Source of the DNA: Maylandia zebra
Taxonomy: Eukaryota > Chordata > Actinopteri > Cichliformes > Cichlidae
Direction: 5' to 3'
Assembly (NCBI RefSeq): GCF_041146795.1
Contig: NC_135168.1
Span: 40,060,370 to 40,124,369, forward strand
DNA: 64,000 nucleotides
The notes under the pieces: generated by a model
Database searches by the model: none
Seen by the model: the letters and a program-made list of their open reading frames with translations, nothing else
Told to the model about the DNA's origin: nothing
Shown here: piece after piece, positions 22,641-33,684 of the stretch
Position numbering within the stretch: the stretch's first letter is position 1
How the letters are laid out: every line of letters begins with the position of its first letter
Made by a program: the position numbers and the translations under genes

Positions 22641-23006
22641 CCTCCCTGCAGCTGTCAGACTGTACAATCAGAACTGTACTGTACAATCAGAACTGCTCCC
22701 AAAAAACATAGATGTTTACATCTGCGCTGTAACTGCAATAAGTTAATTAACCGATTCGCACTACAACCTGGTTTGCCTCTTACCTGTAGTTATTTTTATT
22801 TAATTTAATAACTGTACAGTACTCTGTTTATAGTAACCATTGTCCTTAATGTAAGAAAAATTGTGTATGTTTCTGTTCCGTGTCCTGTGTACTGTTTGTT
22901 TGTATATGTGTCTTTTTGGCTGCTGTTACAACCAAATTTCCCCTTGTGGGACAATTAAAGGATTATTCTATTCTATTCTATTCTATTCTATTCTATTCTA
23001 TTCTAT
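22640..23006 (+). mobile_element. LINE 3' end with (TTCTA)n tail
   Basis: It begins with the remnant of the conserved LINE C-terminus (CTCCCTGCAGCTGTCAGACTG, residues PAAVRLYN), then the 3' UTR with CTGTTACAACCAAATTTCCCC and GTGGGACAATTAAAGG, ending in about nine TTCTA units (22964-23006). It is the same general class as the LINE ending at 10789. Confidence 0.75.
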
Positions 23007-23985
23007 ATTAACCAGTTGCCAGGGGAAATGAATGCGGTCTGCAATACTTAACAGGCTGTGATCTTTGCCACCTTGAACAGAAATTAGTGCAAACTGCCAG
23101 AGCTCAGGAGTAGACTACAGTTGTTCCTTATAACCAACATCTGATTAACAGCTAAGGGAGAGGTTAATGTTCATGCTGCATTCACAGAAAGCATGTTTGA
23201 ACCAACATCCACCACATCTAACCCACTACATTTACTTTTACAAATTGTTAGGAGTTTTCTGTATTAGTGCATTACAGCAGTATTATGAAATTATTACACA
23301 AAGTAAATTTAGTGTTTTATTTAGCTAAACTCTTTCAATATTCACATCCATCAGTATGCACTTGATAAGATCTGTAATGTAATTACAATAACATTTTCTG
23401 TATATTTCTAATATTGTTTAATTTCCATTTACACCTAAAAGAACTGTATTTTAATGTAATACAACGTAAAAAAAAAAAATGGACTTTTTTGTGTATTTTA
23501 ATTATAGACAATTTCTGTGTTTTTACATGATGACAAATGTAAACACGGTAAATTTCAGTTATTGTGCGCTATTTTTCTGCTGCTAGAATATTACTGGGTT
23601 TTATGGGTTTAAAAAAAAATAGTTTATGTAACACTTTTTGATTTTAGTCAGTATACTAAAAATATGCCAGACGTGTATTAAAAGCATCAAGGCTAAAAAG
23701 AAATTTGGCTGAGCAGAAAGATGAAAGAAATTTAAGGAACAGGCCAGAGTGATGTGAAAACATCATTTTGAAAGGAACTTACCTGGAACAACACTGGTTA
23801 CTTTCTTTAAGATCAGACTTACTTTTAATTTTTTTGAACTGGTTAAATTCTAATTGGTTTGGTTTACCGTTTTTTCTGGAAGTGAGTTTTTCCTTTGTGA
23901 ATGTGGCTTGCTGTGTGCTTATCATGGAATTGTTGCTCTGTTTTCTTTAATTCCCGTGGTTTTCTTGGTGTCAGTTTTGTTGGAA
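23007..23985. other. Unassigned AT-rich intronic sequence
   Basis: Homopolymer-rich intron sequence of TLR copy B; no gene or classified repeat seen. Confidence 0.35.

Positions 23986-23989
<4 letters not shown>

Positions 23990-24050
<61 letters not shown>
23990..24050. repeat. (TA)n microsatellite
   Basis: About 30 uninterrupted TA/AT units. Six opposed open frames of repeated Tyr-Ile run through it and are artefacts. It lies about 350 bp from the first exon of TLR copy B; long TA runs can extrude cruciforms and are unstable. Confidence 0.97.
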
Positions 24051-24055
<5 letters not shown>

Positions 24056-24399
24056 GGGACAACAAAGAAAGCAAATAGACATTTAGAAAAGCTGCTTTTT
24101 CTAAATATCAAAAAACAGTGTGAGCAAAAAGGGAATGTTAATACTGTCATAAATATAAAATACTGCCATTTCATATCATGGTATGAGTTTATGATTATTT
24201 ATGCATTCATAAATCCCACCAAAACTTTAAAAGCAGACATTTGACATCGTCATATTTTAGATTACTTTCAATTAAGTGTTTTTCTTGACTCATGTAATCT
24301 AGATATTAAAATAAAATAAAAAAATCCAAAACCACAATAAAAAAACCACTCTGGAAAACACCATTTAGTTCATAGACGGATAAAAAAAAGAGCACTAAC

Positions 24400-24480
24400 C
24401 TTTATTGTGGTCTGATGGTCACGTTTTTAAGTCTCACGTACAAAATCATCAGAGTCACAGTGGTTCCAAATCTCTGGATA
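24400..24480 (-). other. Probable non-coding first exon of TLR copy B
   Basis: Counterpart of 5381-5465: same GTTAGT donor, the same GACCATCAGAC block on the minus strand and the TCAGAGTCACA block. The 5' limit is unknown. Confidence 0.5.
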
Positions 24481-25275
24481 TGGGGAAAAAAGGAAATCAG
24501 TAAGACAAAACTGACTGATCGAGAAAGGTATACCACCAAATAAAATTTGGATTAAATGTGACCAAAAGTCATGCGTTAGCACTGCTCCAGCAGTAGTTGC
24601 TAATAGTTTTTAAGTTACAGTAAAAACAACATGAAGCTGAGCGGAAACAGGCATAGAAATGAAAGCAATTCCCAGACTACTTATGCTTTTCTCACTTCAA
24701 CATCCTCTTTTCACTTCCCTTTTTATGTAACAGTGTATTTTATAGAAGTAAACTGTGATAAAAATGTATAAATAAGCGGAGCTAGTGAAAGTAATGAAAT
24801 CAGTTCCTTGGATTTAGTTTACGTTATTGTTTTAAGCAAACTAATACTTCAGATTTTGTTTTGTTTTTTGTTTTGGCACCCTAAAAGACGTTGGTCTGTA
24901 GTTTGAGAAACATGAACTGATTTTAAAATATTCTAAAAATCAATGAAATGGGCCTTTACTAAGCAATGCCATGAGTATACTGTATCTTTAGTTTGTTCTA
25001 CTATGTTGTGAAAAGTATGAATGAGAAGGCTAAACTACAGTGTTTCTGAGGTAGCTCTCTTGTATCATAGCGACCACACCGAGGTCACCTGGGTAGTACA
25101 TGAACATTTTCCAACTCAATTGACTTATCGCACTAATGCCTTGAGGCAGAGTGGCTTCAGGTCCACTGTGTTGTTTACTCTAGACACTGTGTTAATGAAG
25201 GATGATGAGAAAGGGTTTCTTTTAAAATGGCTTTTTATTGTGATAGGGAAGCTATGTGTATGTACAGACAGACAG

Positions 25276-25282
25276 ACACACA

Positions 25283-25333
<51 letters not shown>
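25276..25333. repeat. (CA)n microsatellite
   Basis: A GACAGACAGACACACAGACA lead-in is followed by about 26 CA units. At the same place upstream of copy A (5880-5912) there is only a short GTGTGTG..GACAGATAAACAGACACACAC, so the run has expanded in copy B after duplication. Confidence 0.95.
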
Positions 25334-25337
<4 letters not shown>

Positions 25338-25369
25338 GCATGAACCTTCTTCCCAGCAGTGTTTCTAGC

Positions 25370-25510
25370 CTGGCAGTGCTAATCTTGCCTTGGGTCAGCG
25401 ACTGCTACGCATACAGCAAGTGGAGCTTAATTGAATATTGTCTTATAAGCCAGTGTCACTAATCCCACCTGGCACAGTTTGATCAAATCCTAAAAGAACA
25501 CTGATGTGAT
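25370..25510 (-). promoter_or_regulatory. Conserved upstream block of TLR copy B
   Basis: Counterpart of 5945-6080, with the exact match at 25382-25411 and further shared strings to about 25500. It lies about 0.9 kb upstream of the first exon, in the spacer between the divergent TLR and klb genes. Confidence 0.45.
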
Positions 25511-26255
25511 TAGAAGCTTCTGGCTGTAAGAAAACAGAAAACAGCCTGTTTTTTCAGCGTCACAGTGTAAGATTATCTCTTATTTAATAAATGTGTCAAA
25601 ATGTGCCGTTGTTGATTTGTTAGAAAGCTGAAATCCCCTAATGCAAGTGATTACAAAATACAGTGTGTGTGTTTGTAATGTGCAGTAAGTCTTTCTTATG
25701 AAGCTAAGATCAGAGTACAAGCTAATTATTGACACAAATGTTCTTTACAGCAATCAGCATGTGCCTGAGAGCTCTGAGTCAGTCTCTATGCACCCTTTGA
25801 AAGATAGCTCACTATTATCTTTATTAGCTGTGTTGAATTATGACTCTTTATTTATTTATTTTTATTAATTTGGCTGAGATCCAAGAATAATCAAGCGCTT
25901 TTTGAAGGACGGGTTAAATTAATGAGCCGGAATGGCCTCGGTAGTAAAACAAGTATGTGAGGACATGAGTCAACCTTTGTATGTGTGAACGTTATGTGGT
26001 AGGGAGGGGTTGAGTGGGAGCAGAAGTACACTGGGAGTGAGAGATAGGGACGCAGGGTGTCAGATGGAGAGCGCAAAACCTCGAAGCTTCAAATGTTCCA
26101 CTCTGCTCGCTTTGATCACTTCAGCCTCTTCTTCACCCACATTATGGATCTCTTATCAGTCATAAAGGAATGCATTATTTTCAAACGTGCGCTGACGGAC
26201 TGACATCAGCTGTCTCATTAAGGTGGATTTTGGAATCAAGGTAGAAACCTTCAGT
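25511..26255. other. Intergenic spacer and 5' region of klb
   Basis: The stretch between the divergent TLR copy B and klb holds no recognised gene. The klb promoter and 5' UTR should lie here, but no clear TATA box or start is evident. The in-frame codon at 26223 is GTG, not ATG. Confidence 0.4.
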
Positions 26256-29200
26256 ATGCTGAACCAGCCCAAATGTCACTTCCTCTTGTCTTCTCTCCTG
26301 TTTTCCTTATATTCTTGGAACAAGGCAACCTGCTCTCTTGGGAAGGGCAGGGATATTTGGCAGCAGCCCAAACCGGATCCCACACTCAAAGGGCAATCTT
26401 TTCTACATGACACCTTCCCTCTAGGCTTCCTCTGGGGCTCTGGAACTTCTGCTTTCCAGACAGAAGGAGCCTGGAACCAGAATGGGAAAGGTGCCTCAAT
26501 TTGGGACAGTTTCACCCACTCCTCTGTCAGTGGCAGCTTGGACAGAGAGGCTGCCAATGTGGCAAGTGACAGCTACAACAGATGGGAAGAAGATGTGAAA
26601 GCATTGGAGTATCTAGGTGTAAGGTCATACTCTTTTTCTCTCTCCTGGCCCAGACTCTTTCCTGATGGAAATGCCAGAGGTCAGCCCAATACTGCTACTG
26701 TGAAGCATTACAGCTACCTCATAGAGAGGCTTCTGGAAAAGAAAATTGAGCCCATCGTCACTCTCCATCACTGGGACCTGCCACAGGTGCTGCAAGAGGA
26801 TTATGGAGGCTGGAAGAACGAAACTGTGGTGGAACTTTTCGAGGAGTATGCTACTTTTTGTTTCCACACTTTTGGGAGTCGTGTTAGGTATTGGCTCACA
26901 ATGCATAATCCCTACCTGGTGGCTGTACAGGGATACGGGACAGGAGTCCATGCTCCTGGAGAAAAAGGGGGACCTGCCACCTCTCTTACTGTGGCACACA
27001 ATCTGATAAAGGTCAGTTACACATGGGGACCTAGCAGATTTTGTCAAATTTCTCACAAGTATGTAATTTTTACTCTTCGTGTTCCTCATCTGTTTTGGTT
27101 GCAACGCCAGCGATATGAAGAATATCTCCAGTTACACACATACACAAACTGTGTAAACTTTGAACTCTCACAGCTTTATCATTTTACGATAGACAGTGAA
27201 TCTGTATATTGCTCGAGTGATTTTAGGTCAGAGGACAGTGAAGCAAGAAAGCCCTGATATTTCATTTTAATACAATCAAATTGGTCAGGGCGTATAAAAC
27301 TAGTGCAAACAAGTGCAAAACCTGGCTGCTTGCTTTGTTTTGTTTTTTTGTTTTATCTCCTTGATGACTCGTCAATTTTATTTATATTGATTGGCTTGTG
27401 ATAAACACGACAGTTAAAGAGACACTGCGGTCAAAGTCCACCACATCAGCACTTGTCTACTGGAGAAAAATGGTGTGTGTCAGGAAGTCGGGGAGACATG
27501 CCTCATTAATAATCACTTTCAGTTTACGCAAAGAAGCACAGATGGTGTACCTGCAGCGCCCAGTGAGCAAACAAAACCAAAAAAAATTCAAATAAAATAA
27601 CCATTTATATGTAATTGTTTTCATAATTACTCTCTTATCTCTCATTTTCCCTCTCCTTATCCAGAATTAACTATGTTATGTATACCTGTGCTTTTCATAG
27701 AGACACAGTAAATTTTGCTGAGTCAAATAAGTTTATTTTACAGTGAATATGTTCAGGAAAAAAAACAACAAAACTAAAAACATCACACTAATGTGTCTGC
27801 TGTTATTTCCAGGCTCACGCTAAAGCATGGCATGCCTACAACGCCAACTTCCGCACAACTCAGAAGGGTAAAGTGTCCATTGTTTTGGGCTCCCACTGGG
27901 TGGAACCTCAAAGAGGCAAAGCCATTGATGCAAGTGCTGAGCTCTGTCAGGAGTCAATAGAGGCAGCACTGGGCTGGTTTGCCAGTCCCATCTTTGGTGA
28001 TGGGGACTACCCAGTCTCTTTAAAAACCAAGCTTGGGGCTCTTCTGCCAGCATTCACCCCTGAAGAGAAGCTCTGGGTGCAGAAGACAGCTGACTTTTTC
28101 GCCCTATCCTTTGGGCCTAACAACCTCCGTTTGGGGCAGAGTGTAATCAGCTACGGGCAGACGGTGACTCCAGACCTAAGACGACTCCTGGGCTGGATAA
28201 AGTTGGAATATGGGAATCCAAGTGTCTTAGTAGCTGAGGGAGGCTGGTTCTCTGAAGCCACTGTAGGAAAGGAAGACACAGTGGGCATCTATCTGATGAA
28301 AAGCTTTATCAACCAAGTCTTGCGAGGTAAGCAGAACGCTGGGAAGAACAAATAAATATGAGTTAGACAATAAAGTCATTGAGACACAAACATTTGTCTA
28401 TCTTACTCTATTATTACTTTGTTTTCTTTCATAGCCATTAACCTTGACGGTGTACGGGTGTTTGGATACATGGCCTGGTCTTTAGTGGATGGATTTGAGT
28501 GGAATTATGGGTATAGTATTAGACGAGGCCTTTTTTATGTGGACTTCAGCCAACCAAACAGAACTAGGAGCCCCAAGAGCACCGCTCAGTACTACAGAGA
28601 AATAGTTAATGATAATGGCTTCCCAAGTGATGAAACCTCGCAAGAGGTGAAAGGCTATTTCCCCTGCAACTTTCACTGGGGTATTGCAGACTCCACTTTA
28701 CAGGTAACATGACTTTATGATTATCAGCTATGGAAGATGTTCAATAATGCTCCGGACGCCTAAAGAACACATTTTAATTGTATTGTTTTGTTTTGTTTTT
28801 GTAGGTCAACTTCTACCCTTTCTCCCCACAGTTTACTGACCCTCATTTGTACAGTTGGAACTTGACAGGTGACGGATCGTTGCATCAGGTCCCAGGGGTG
28901 AAGCTCCAGACCAGGCGAGCACAGTGCACAGACTATTTGGCTATCCGTGATCATCTTAACCTGCTGGAATCGACAAGGGCATCTCACTATCGCTTCGCTC
29001 TAAACTGGTCTCTGATTTTACCCCAAGGAGACCTCTCTAATGTAAACACAGAAGCTCTGAGGTAAAGATGCGCACACACACACAGTGACAATTCAAATAA
29101 CACAATTCATGTTATACCTGTAACTTTACCTGAGTCACACCCCGGTTATTGACAGAGCAATTTCGAGTTCATACGCACTTACTTTGCCTGAATCAGTCTC

Positions 29201-30970
29201 TCTGTGTCTACACTCTTTACTTTTACAAAGATACTACCGCTGTATCGTGACCGAACTCAAGAAGCGGGATCTCGAGGCTCTTGTGGTTATTTATTACCCA
29301 ACACACCGATCTCCAAATCTGGGTTTACCTGTGCCGCTGCATGCCTCAGGTGGTTGGCTCAATTACAGCACAGTGAACGCTTTTCAGGAATATGCAGCAC
29401 TTTGTTACCAGGAGCTGGGTCCCTGGGTTCAGAACTGGATCACTATTAATGAGCCAAACAGACTTGTAGACGTTTATTCGAGTGGGGAAGACAAGCATCT
29501 GGCAGCTCATAACCTTCTTCTGGCTCATGCAAAAGCCTGGAGGTTATATGAGAAGGAACATTACAGTCAACAGCAAGGACTGGTATCGTTAGCACTACAT
29601 GCTGACTGGGCCAAACCTGCTAACCCCTTCCTGGAGTCACACACAGTGGCAGCTGAAAGATTCCTTCTGTTTGAACTTGGTCGCTTCTTAGACCCATTGT
29701 TGGGGACTAGACGTGAGGAGAAGCACAACATGGGGGACTACCCACAAGAAATGAGAACGTATCTAGAAGAGAGAGCTCGAGTAATGGGCCTTCCTGGATC
29801 TCCTCTTCCTAATTTTACTGAGACTGAGAGAGAGGAACTGAGAGGGGCCTTGAGTTTTATCGCACTAAACCATTTTACTACCCGTTTGGTCTCCCTGCGT
29901 TCCCACACACAGGACAGTTTTCAGCAGAAACCACCTCCTGATCATGACTGTCTGATTCTTTCTGATCCAACATGGCCCTCTTCTAGCCTGCGGCAAGCTA
30001 TTGTGCCGTGGGGCTTGCGTAAGATGCTAAAGTGGGTTAGCCAGAGGTATGATGGAGCTATACCTATCATTGTCACCGGGAGTGGGATTGACGATCAGGC
30101 TCCTGTTGAGGATAAACTCCGGCAACACTACCTAAGGAGTTACCTGCAGGAGGCACTCAAAGGTAGGGCAAACATTTTAGACAATTTTCTACCTCAGTCC
30201 AGGATGTGTTGTGTAACAATATTTGGCAAGAATCAAAATAGAGTCTGCAGTGTTCAGGATGCTGAGACAGAGATACAGTTCCACATGTGATACAGGCTTA
30301 ATGACCTTATTGCTTCCTACTATAAAAAGCTTTATATACTGAGAAACCATGAAAACCATAAAAGCAGAAACGAGGGACGAGGACAAACAGTGCCATAAAG
30401 GCCATATTGCCCTTTATGGCACTGCCCTTTATGACTCACCTGTATTTGCACATGGAAGCAGTGTAGTTTTCTAACACAATAAAAGCCGTGTTTTTTAGAT
30501 AAAGTATTCATCTTACTTTTCTGTTGTTATATTTCTATTTCTTTGCAGCTTACCATCTTGATGGAGTCAACTTGCACGGCTTCTACGTGTGGAAACTCCA
30601 AGATCGACACGTACCACAGTATGGCCTCTTCACCTCAGCCCAACACCAATCCAAAGCCAAAGCCTCCATTAATGTGTACAGAGAAATCATTGCTCTCAGC
30701 GGATCCCCTAACAATGACTCAGTGCAGCCCTGCAGGTTTAGCGAGCTGCATGAGCCTTGCTCTATATGCGCATGGATGTTCACAAACAAAGCAATGCTGG
30801 TTTTTGGGGGGTGCCTCCTAATAACAGCTGCAATGCTGGCAGCGCTAGTGGTTTTTGTCATAGTCACCAAAAGAAACCAAAGACATGGCAGAGGAAAAGC
30901 GAAAGTTGGGTTGAGCAGGAGGAGAAGAAAGGAAGGAGTGTGTTTGTGTCCACCTGGTGTAAAGCGATAA
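26256..30970 (+). CDS. klb: Beta-Klotho (FGF co-receptor)
   Basis: Six coding exons: 26256-27011, 27813-28326, 28435-28703, 28805-29061, 29231-30162, 30549-30970. All junctions are GT-AG and phases join exactly to 1049 aa (human KLB about 1044). Type I membrane protein: signal peptide (first about 27 residues), two glycosidase-family-1-like domains (KL1 about 45-500, KL2 about 520-955), one membrane helix (about 990-1014) and a short basic tail. Beta-Klotho binds FGF19/21-type hormones and presents them to FGF receptors. KL1 has THE acid/base glutamate replaced (TMHNP, Asn218, where enzymes have NEP) but keeps AEGGW. KL2 keeps TINEP but has SGIDDQ where the nucleophile motif belongs. Both domains should therefore be non-catalytic, as in mammalian beta-Klotho. 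Start: ATG at 26256, just before the signal peptide; the upstream in-frame codon at 26223 is GTG. Confidence 0.95.
30388..30424. repeat. 37-bp near-perfect inverted repeat in klb intron 5
   Basis: Arms CAGTGCCATAAAGG and CCTTTATGGCACTG flank a short centre and could form a hairpin. It lies between klb exons 5 and 6. A partial direct repeat of the right arm (GCCCTTTATG) follows at once. Confidence 0.75.
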
Positions 30971-31109
30971 CACTAGGAAAGACTGACTCATTCGTGTGTC
31001 ATAAAAAACCCTGTGGCTCACTGACTGGGAAGGGCAACGACTTCTGTACGCTCCATTTGTGTCTGTTTCTGCTCATGTGACGAATGTGTGATTAGTTGTG
31101 TAAAATGTA

Positions 31110-31115
31110 AATAAA
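31110..31115 (+). terminator. Possible klb poly(A) signal
   Basis: AATAAA 140 bases after the klb stop codon. It overlaps the left terminus of the decayed DNA transposon that follows, so klb may use a signal supplied by the insertion. Confidence 0.35.
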
Positions 31116-31889
31116 AGCAGAATGCAATGATTTGCAAATCTCATAAGTTTTATTCACAGCAGAGCACAGGAAATATATTAAATATTTAACAGTCCATTAA
31201 GATCTAGAAATCGAGAAGACCAGCTGTTCATCATTTAGGAGAGGAATATTGTCCCATTCATGTCTGATATAGCATTGTCTTGCTGAAATATGCAAGGCCT
31301 GACGTCATCTGGACGGGATCATATGTTGCCATAAAACTGTATATACCTTTCTTGTTTGATGGTACTTTTCCATACGCACTAATACACTTTCATACCATAT
31401 GAGATGCAGGCTTTTTAAACTGAGAGCTGACAACAATACGATACTATTGGATATGTGAAGATCACGGGTCTTGTCTCTTGCACATAGGGATTTCTCCAAA
31501 TTTTCTGAATCTTTTGATGATATGTAGTATAGATCAGTAGATATTCAAAACTTTCTGTATTTTACCTTGAGGAAAAATATTCTGAAATTGTGCCACAATT
31601 TGTAATCACAGTTCTTTTCCAGAGTGGTGAACTTCTACCCATTTTTACTTCTGAGAAACTGCCACTTTAAGATGTTCTTTTTATATCCAGTCATGTTACT
31701 TAACTGTTGCCAATGAAGTTAAACAGTTGTATCATGTTTCTCTACCTGTTTCTTAGTGGTACCACTTATTTTTCCGGCCTTTTGTTGTCACTCTCCCAAC
31801 TTTTTGGGACTTGTTGCATTTTCACAAAATTGTAAAGTGTCTCAGTTTAAATGTCGGATATTGCCAAATCATTGCATTCTGTTTTTATT
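31112..31889. mobile_element. Decayed DNA transposon or MITE with inverted ends
   Basis: The left end reads AAAAGCAGAATGCAATGATT (from 31113) and the complement of the right end reads AAAAACAGAATGCAATGATT (to about 31886), so the termini are inverted repeats of about 20 bases. The interior has strings common in fish repeats of this kind (CAACTTTTTGGGACTTGTTGC, TGTCTTGCTGAAATATGCAAG). No intact open frame. Superfamily not identified with confidence. Confidence 0.65.
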
Positions 31890-32776
31890 TACATTTTACA
31901 CAACATCCCAATATTTTCAGAATTGTTTTTGTGAAGCTATTTTGTTTTATTGTTTCTACATATTTAAAAGACTGTAAAATGGCAACAGATTTAATGACTG
32001 TTGCAGTGAGAAGCTAGGGCATGTGTGAGTTTTTTATAACCTTACGTAAGTGATTACGTCAGCTCTATGTTTTATAATAAACAAATATGAGAAAACATAC
32101 CAGTGCAAAACATCTCATAACAATAAAATCTAATAAAAACATGATCTCAAATCACCAATCAGTTTTATAAAAGTGGCTTTCTTTTCATAAGACAACAAAG
32201 GCATTTATTATAACATGTTTTTTTCATAGACTGGATGTTCATGGGGCAATGATGCCCCCTAGTGTGACTGTTTGCAGGTATGATGAAACACTATGAAACA
32301 CTTCTCTGTTATTTGTTTAAAAAAACATGCATATTTCTCATGTGTGTCCTGTGATAAAGCAGTGTGGCTACAGAATGGGGTTTGTGTCTGATTGCTGCAC
32401 AGCGCAGTTTAACTGACAAAAAAGTCACAAAAGCACAGTGGGGTACTTTTGGTGTTATTATATATATACATACATATACAATATTATACATGAAGATTAA
32501 AGATAAGTATTCCACCCTGATTACAGCATTTAGCCATGTTAGTCTGTAAAGGTTTGCTGATGCAGATATTTAAGACTATAACATAGTAGTTAATTTTGAT
32601 CTGATTTTAACTGGGTTTTGACTCTTTTCTGAAGATATAATGAAAGTCCGATTTGACCAAAACGGAGCATAGCATTTTCCTTCTCATTAATAAACATATA
32701 TTTTTTAATGTTCCTATATAAAAGTCACTTCTTTTTAAAAAAAAATAAAAGATGTAACGATCTTGTTTCTGATAAA
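31890..32776. other. AT-rich intergenic sequence
   Basis: No gene, RNA or classified repeat is recognised. Confidence 0.4.
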
Positions 32777-32779
32777 TTA

Positions 32780-33067
32780 TGGTCCTAGGTACTTTGGACT
32801 ATTCGTTGGGCTCATTTCAAACAAGTTACATTTGACTGATTGGTTTATAACTTTGTTAAGTTTTGAGTTATTAGTAAAAAGAATATTTTCGGTCTTCCTC
32901 AGATGAAGTGACAGCTTATTTTCCTCAAGCCAAATGTTAAGAGATTCTAATTCCTGACACAATTTGATATCCTTAGGATTTCTTCCCACTAACTCTAAAA
33001 GCAGAATTAGAATACAGCTAAGCAGGATCACATCTGAATGGCCACAGTGGCCTTTTAGTTGTTTCAT
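32780..33067 (-). mobile_element. LINE reverse-transcriptase fragment
   Basis: The minus-strand frame contains LCQELESLNIWLEENKLSLH followed by LRKTENILFTNN. This is the segment after the reverse-transcriptase active site that reads roughly EL..L..WL..NKLSLN..KTE.ILF in many fish LINEs. Only about 0.3 kb remains, with no 3' end seen. Confidence 0.55.
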
Positions 33068-33480
33068 TTTTGTTTTTTATTCTTTCTACACTTTTTCTAC
33101 GCATATGTTTGTGTCGCCAAAATGCATAAGAGCTTTGCTCTGATCATCAGATGAAAACACCTCCTCATTTCTGTAATGTGTTAGAGGCAGTTTTCATACT
33201 GCATGTGGTGCTTTAACAGTAATAGTTATCAACAGCAGAGTTGTCAATTTTGACTAAAAGGAAGTTATCACATTTTACTGATTAAATGTAACCGTAAATG
33301 CATGCCCCCCACGGACACCCTAATATATTCATTGTAAGCCGATGAACCAATAGCAGAAGGGATTCGGGATGGCAATACTGATCACATGACCCCTCTCCTC
33401 CAGACTGCATGCAGTTTGGTATTAAAATGTTTTCAGTAGCCCCAACCATTGTGTTCTTATACATTTGAGATGACAGACAG
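33068..33480. other. Intergenic sequence upstream of ube2k
   Basis: No feature is recognised until the ube2k core promoter. Confidence 0.35.
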
Positions 33481-33512
33481 ACGTTGAGACATTTTGGCGA
33501 ATTATAACTTTG

Positions 33513-33520
33513 TATAAATA
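33513..33520 (+). promoter_or_regulatory. TATA box of ube2k
   Basis: TATAAATA lies about 170 bases before the ube2k ATG. It is followed about 25-30 bases later by the GC-rich ACGGCGCTCGGCGGCC, where transcription would start near 33545. CpG-rich sequence continues through exon 1 to about 33900. Confidence 0.6.
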
Positions 33521-33684
33521 GCGAGGACTGACGGCGCTCGGCGGCCAGCAGCCTTCCTGTTGTTATTTTTCAGAGTGTATTTAAAACGTGCAAAGGTACT
33601 GTAGGCAGAGCAAGCTAGCTTTAGCTTACGTTAGTCAGGTCGGACGGCGACGAGGCCCAAGCCGGACGGGAACACGGGTGAGCC

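Larger units (their letters stand above)
15713..24399 (-). other. 5' UTR intron of TLR copy B, expanded by insertions
   Basis: On the minus strand a GTTAGT donor (complement of 24394-24399) and an AG acceptor (15713-15714) match those of copy A in position and flanking sequence, but the intron is about 8.7 kb instead of 1.4 kb. Ancestral ends remain at 15835-16010 and 24290-24399. The rest is inserted material: LINE ends, a hAT MITE with nested elements, low-complexity runs and unassigned sequence. Confidence 0.65.

Noticed and set aside
23854-24174. Six open frames rich in Tyr-Ile
   Set aside because: They are translations of the (TA)n microsatellite.
25021-25462. Open frames rich in Thr-His or Cys-Val
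   Set aside because: They are translations of the (CA)n microsatellite.
26223-26255. Earlier start for klb at 26223
   Set aside because: The codon there is GTG; the first ATG in frame is 26256, directly before the signal peptide.
32777-33067. A small host gene on the minus strand
   Set aside because: Its residues match the LINE reverse-transcriptase segment after the active site.
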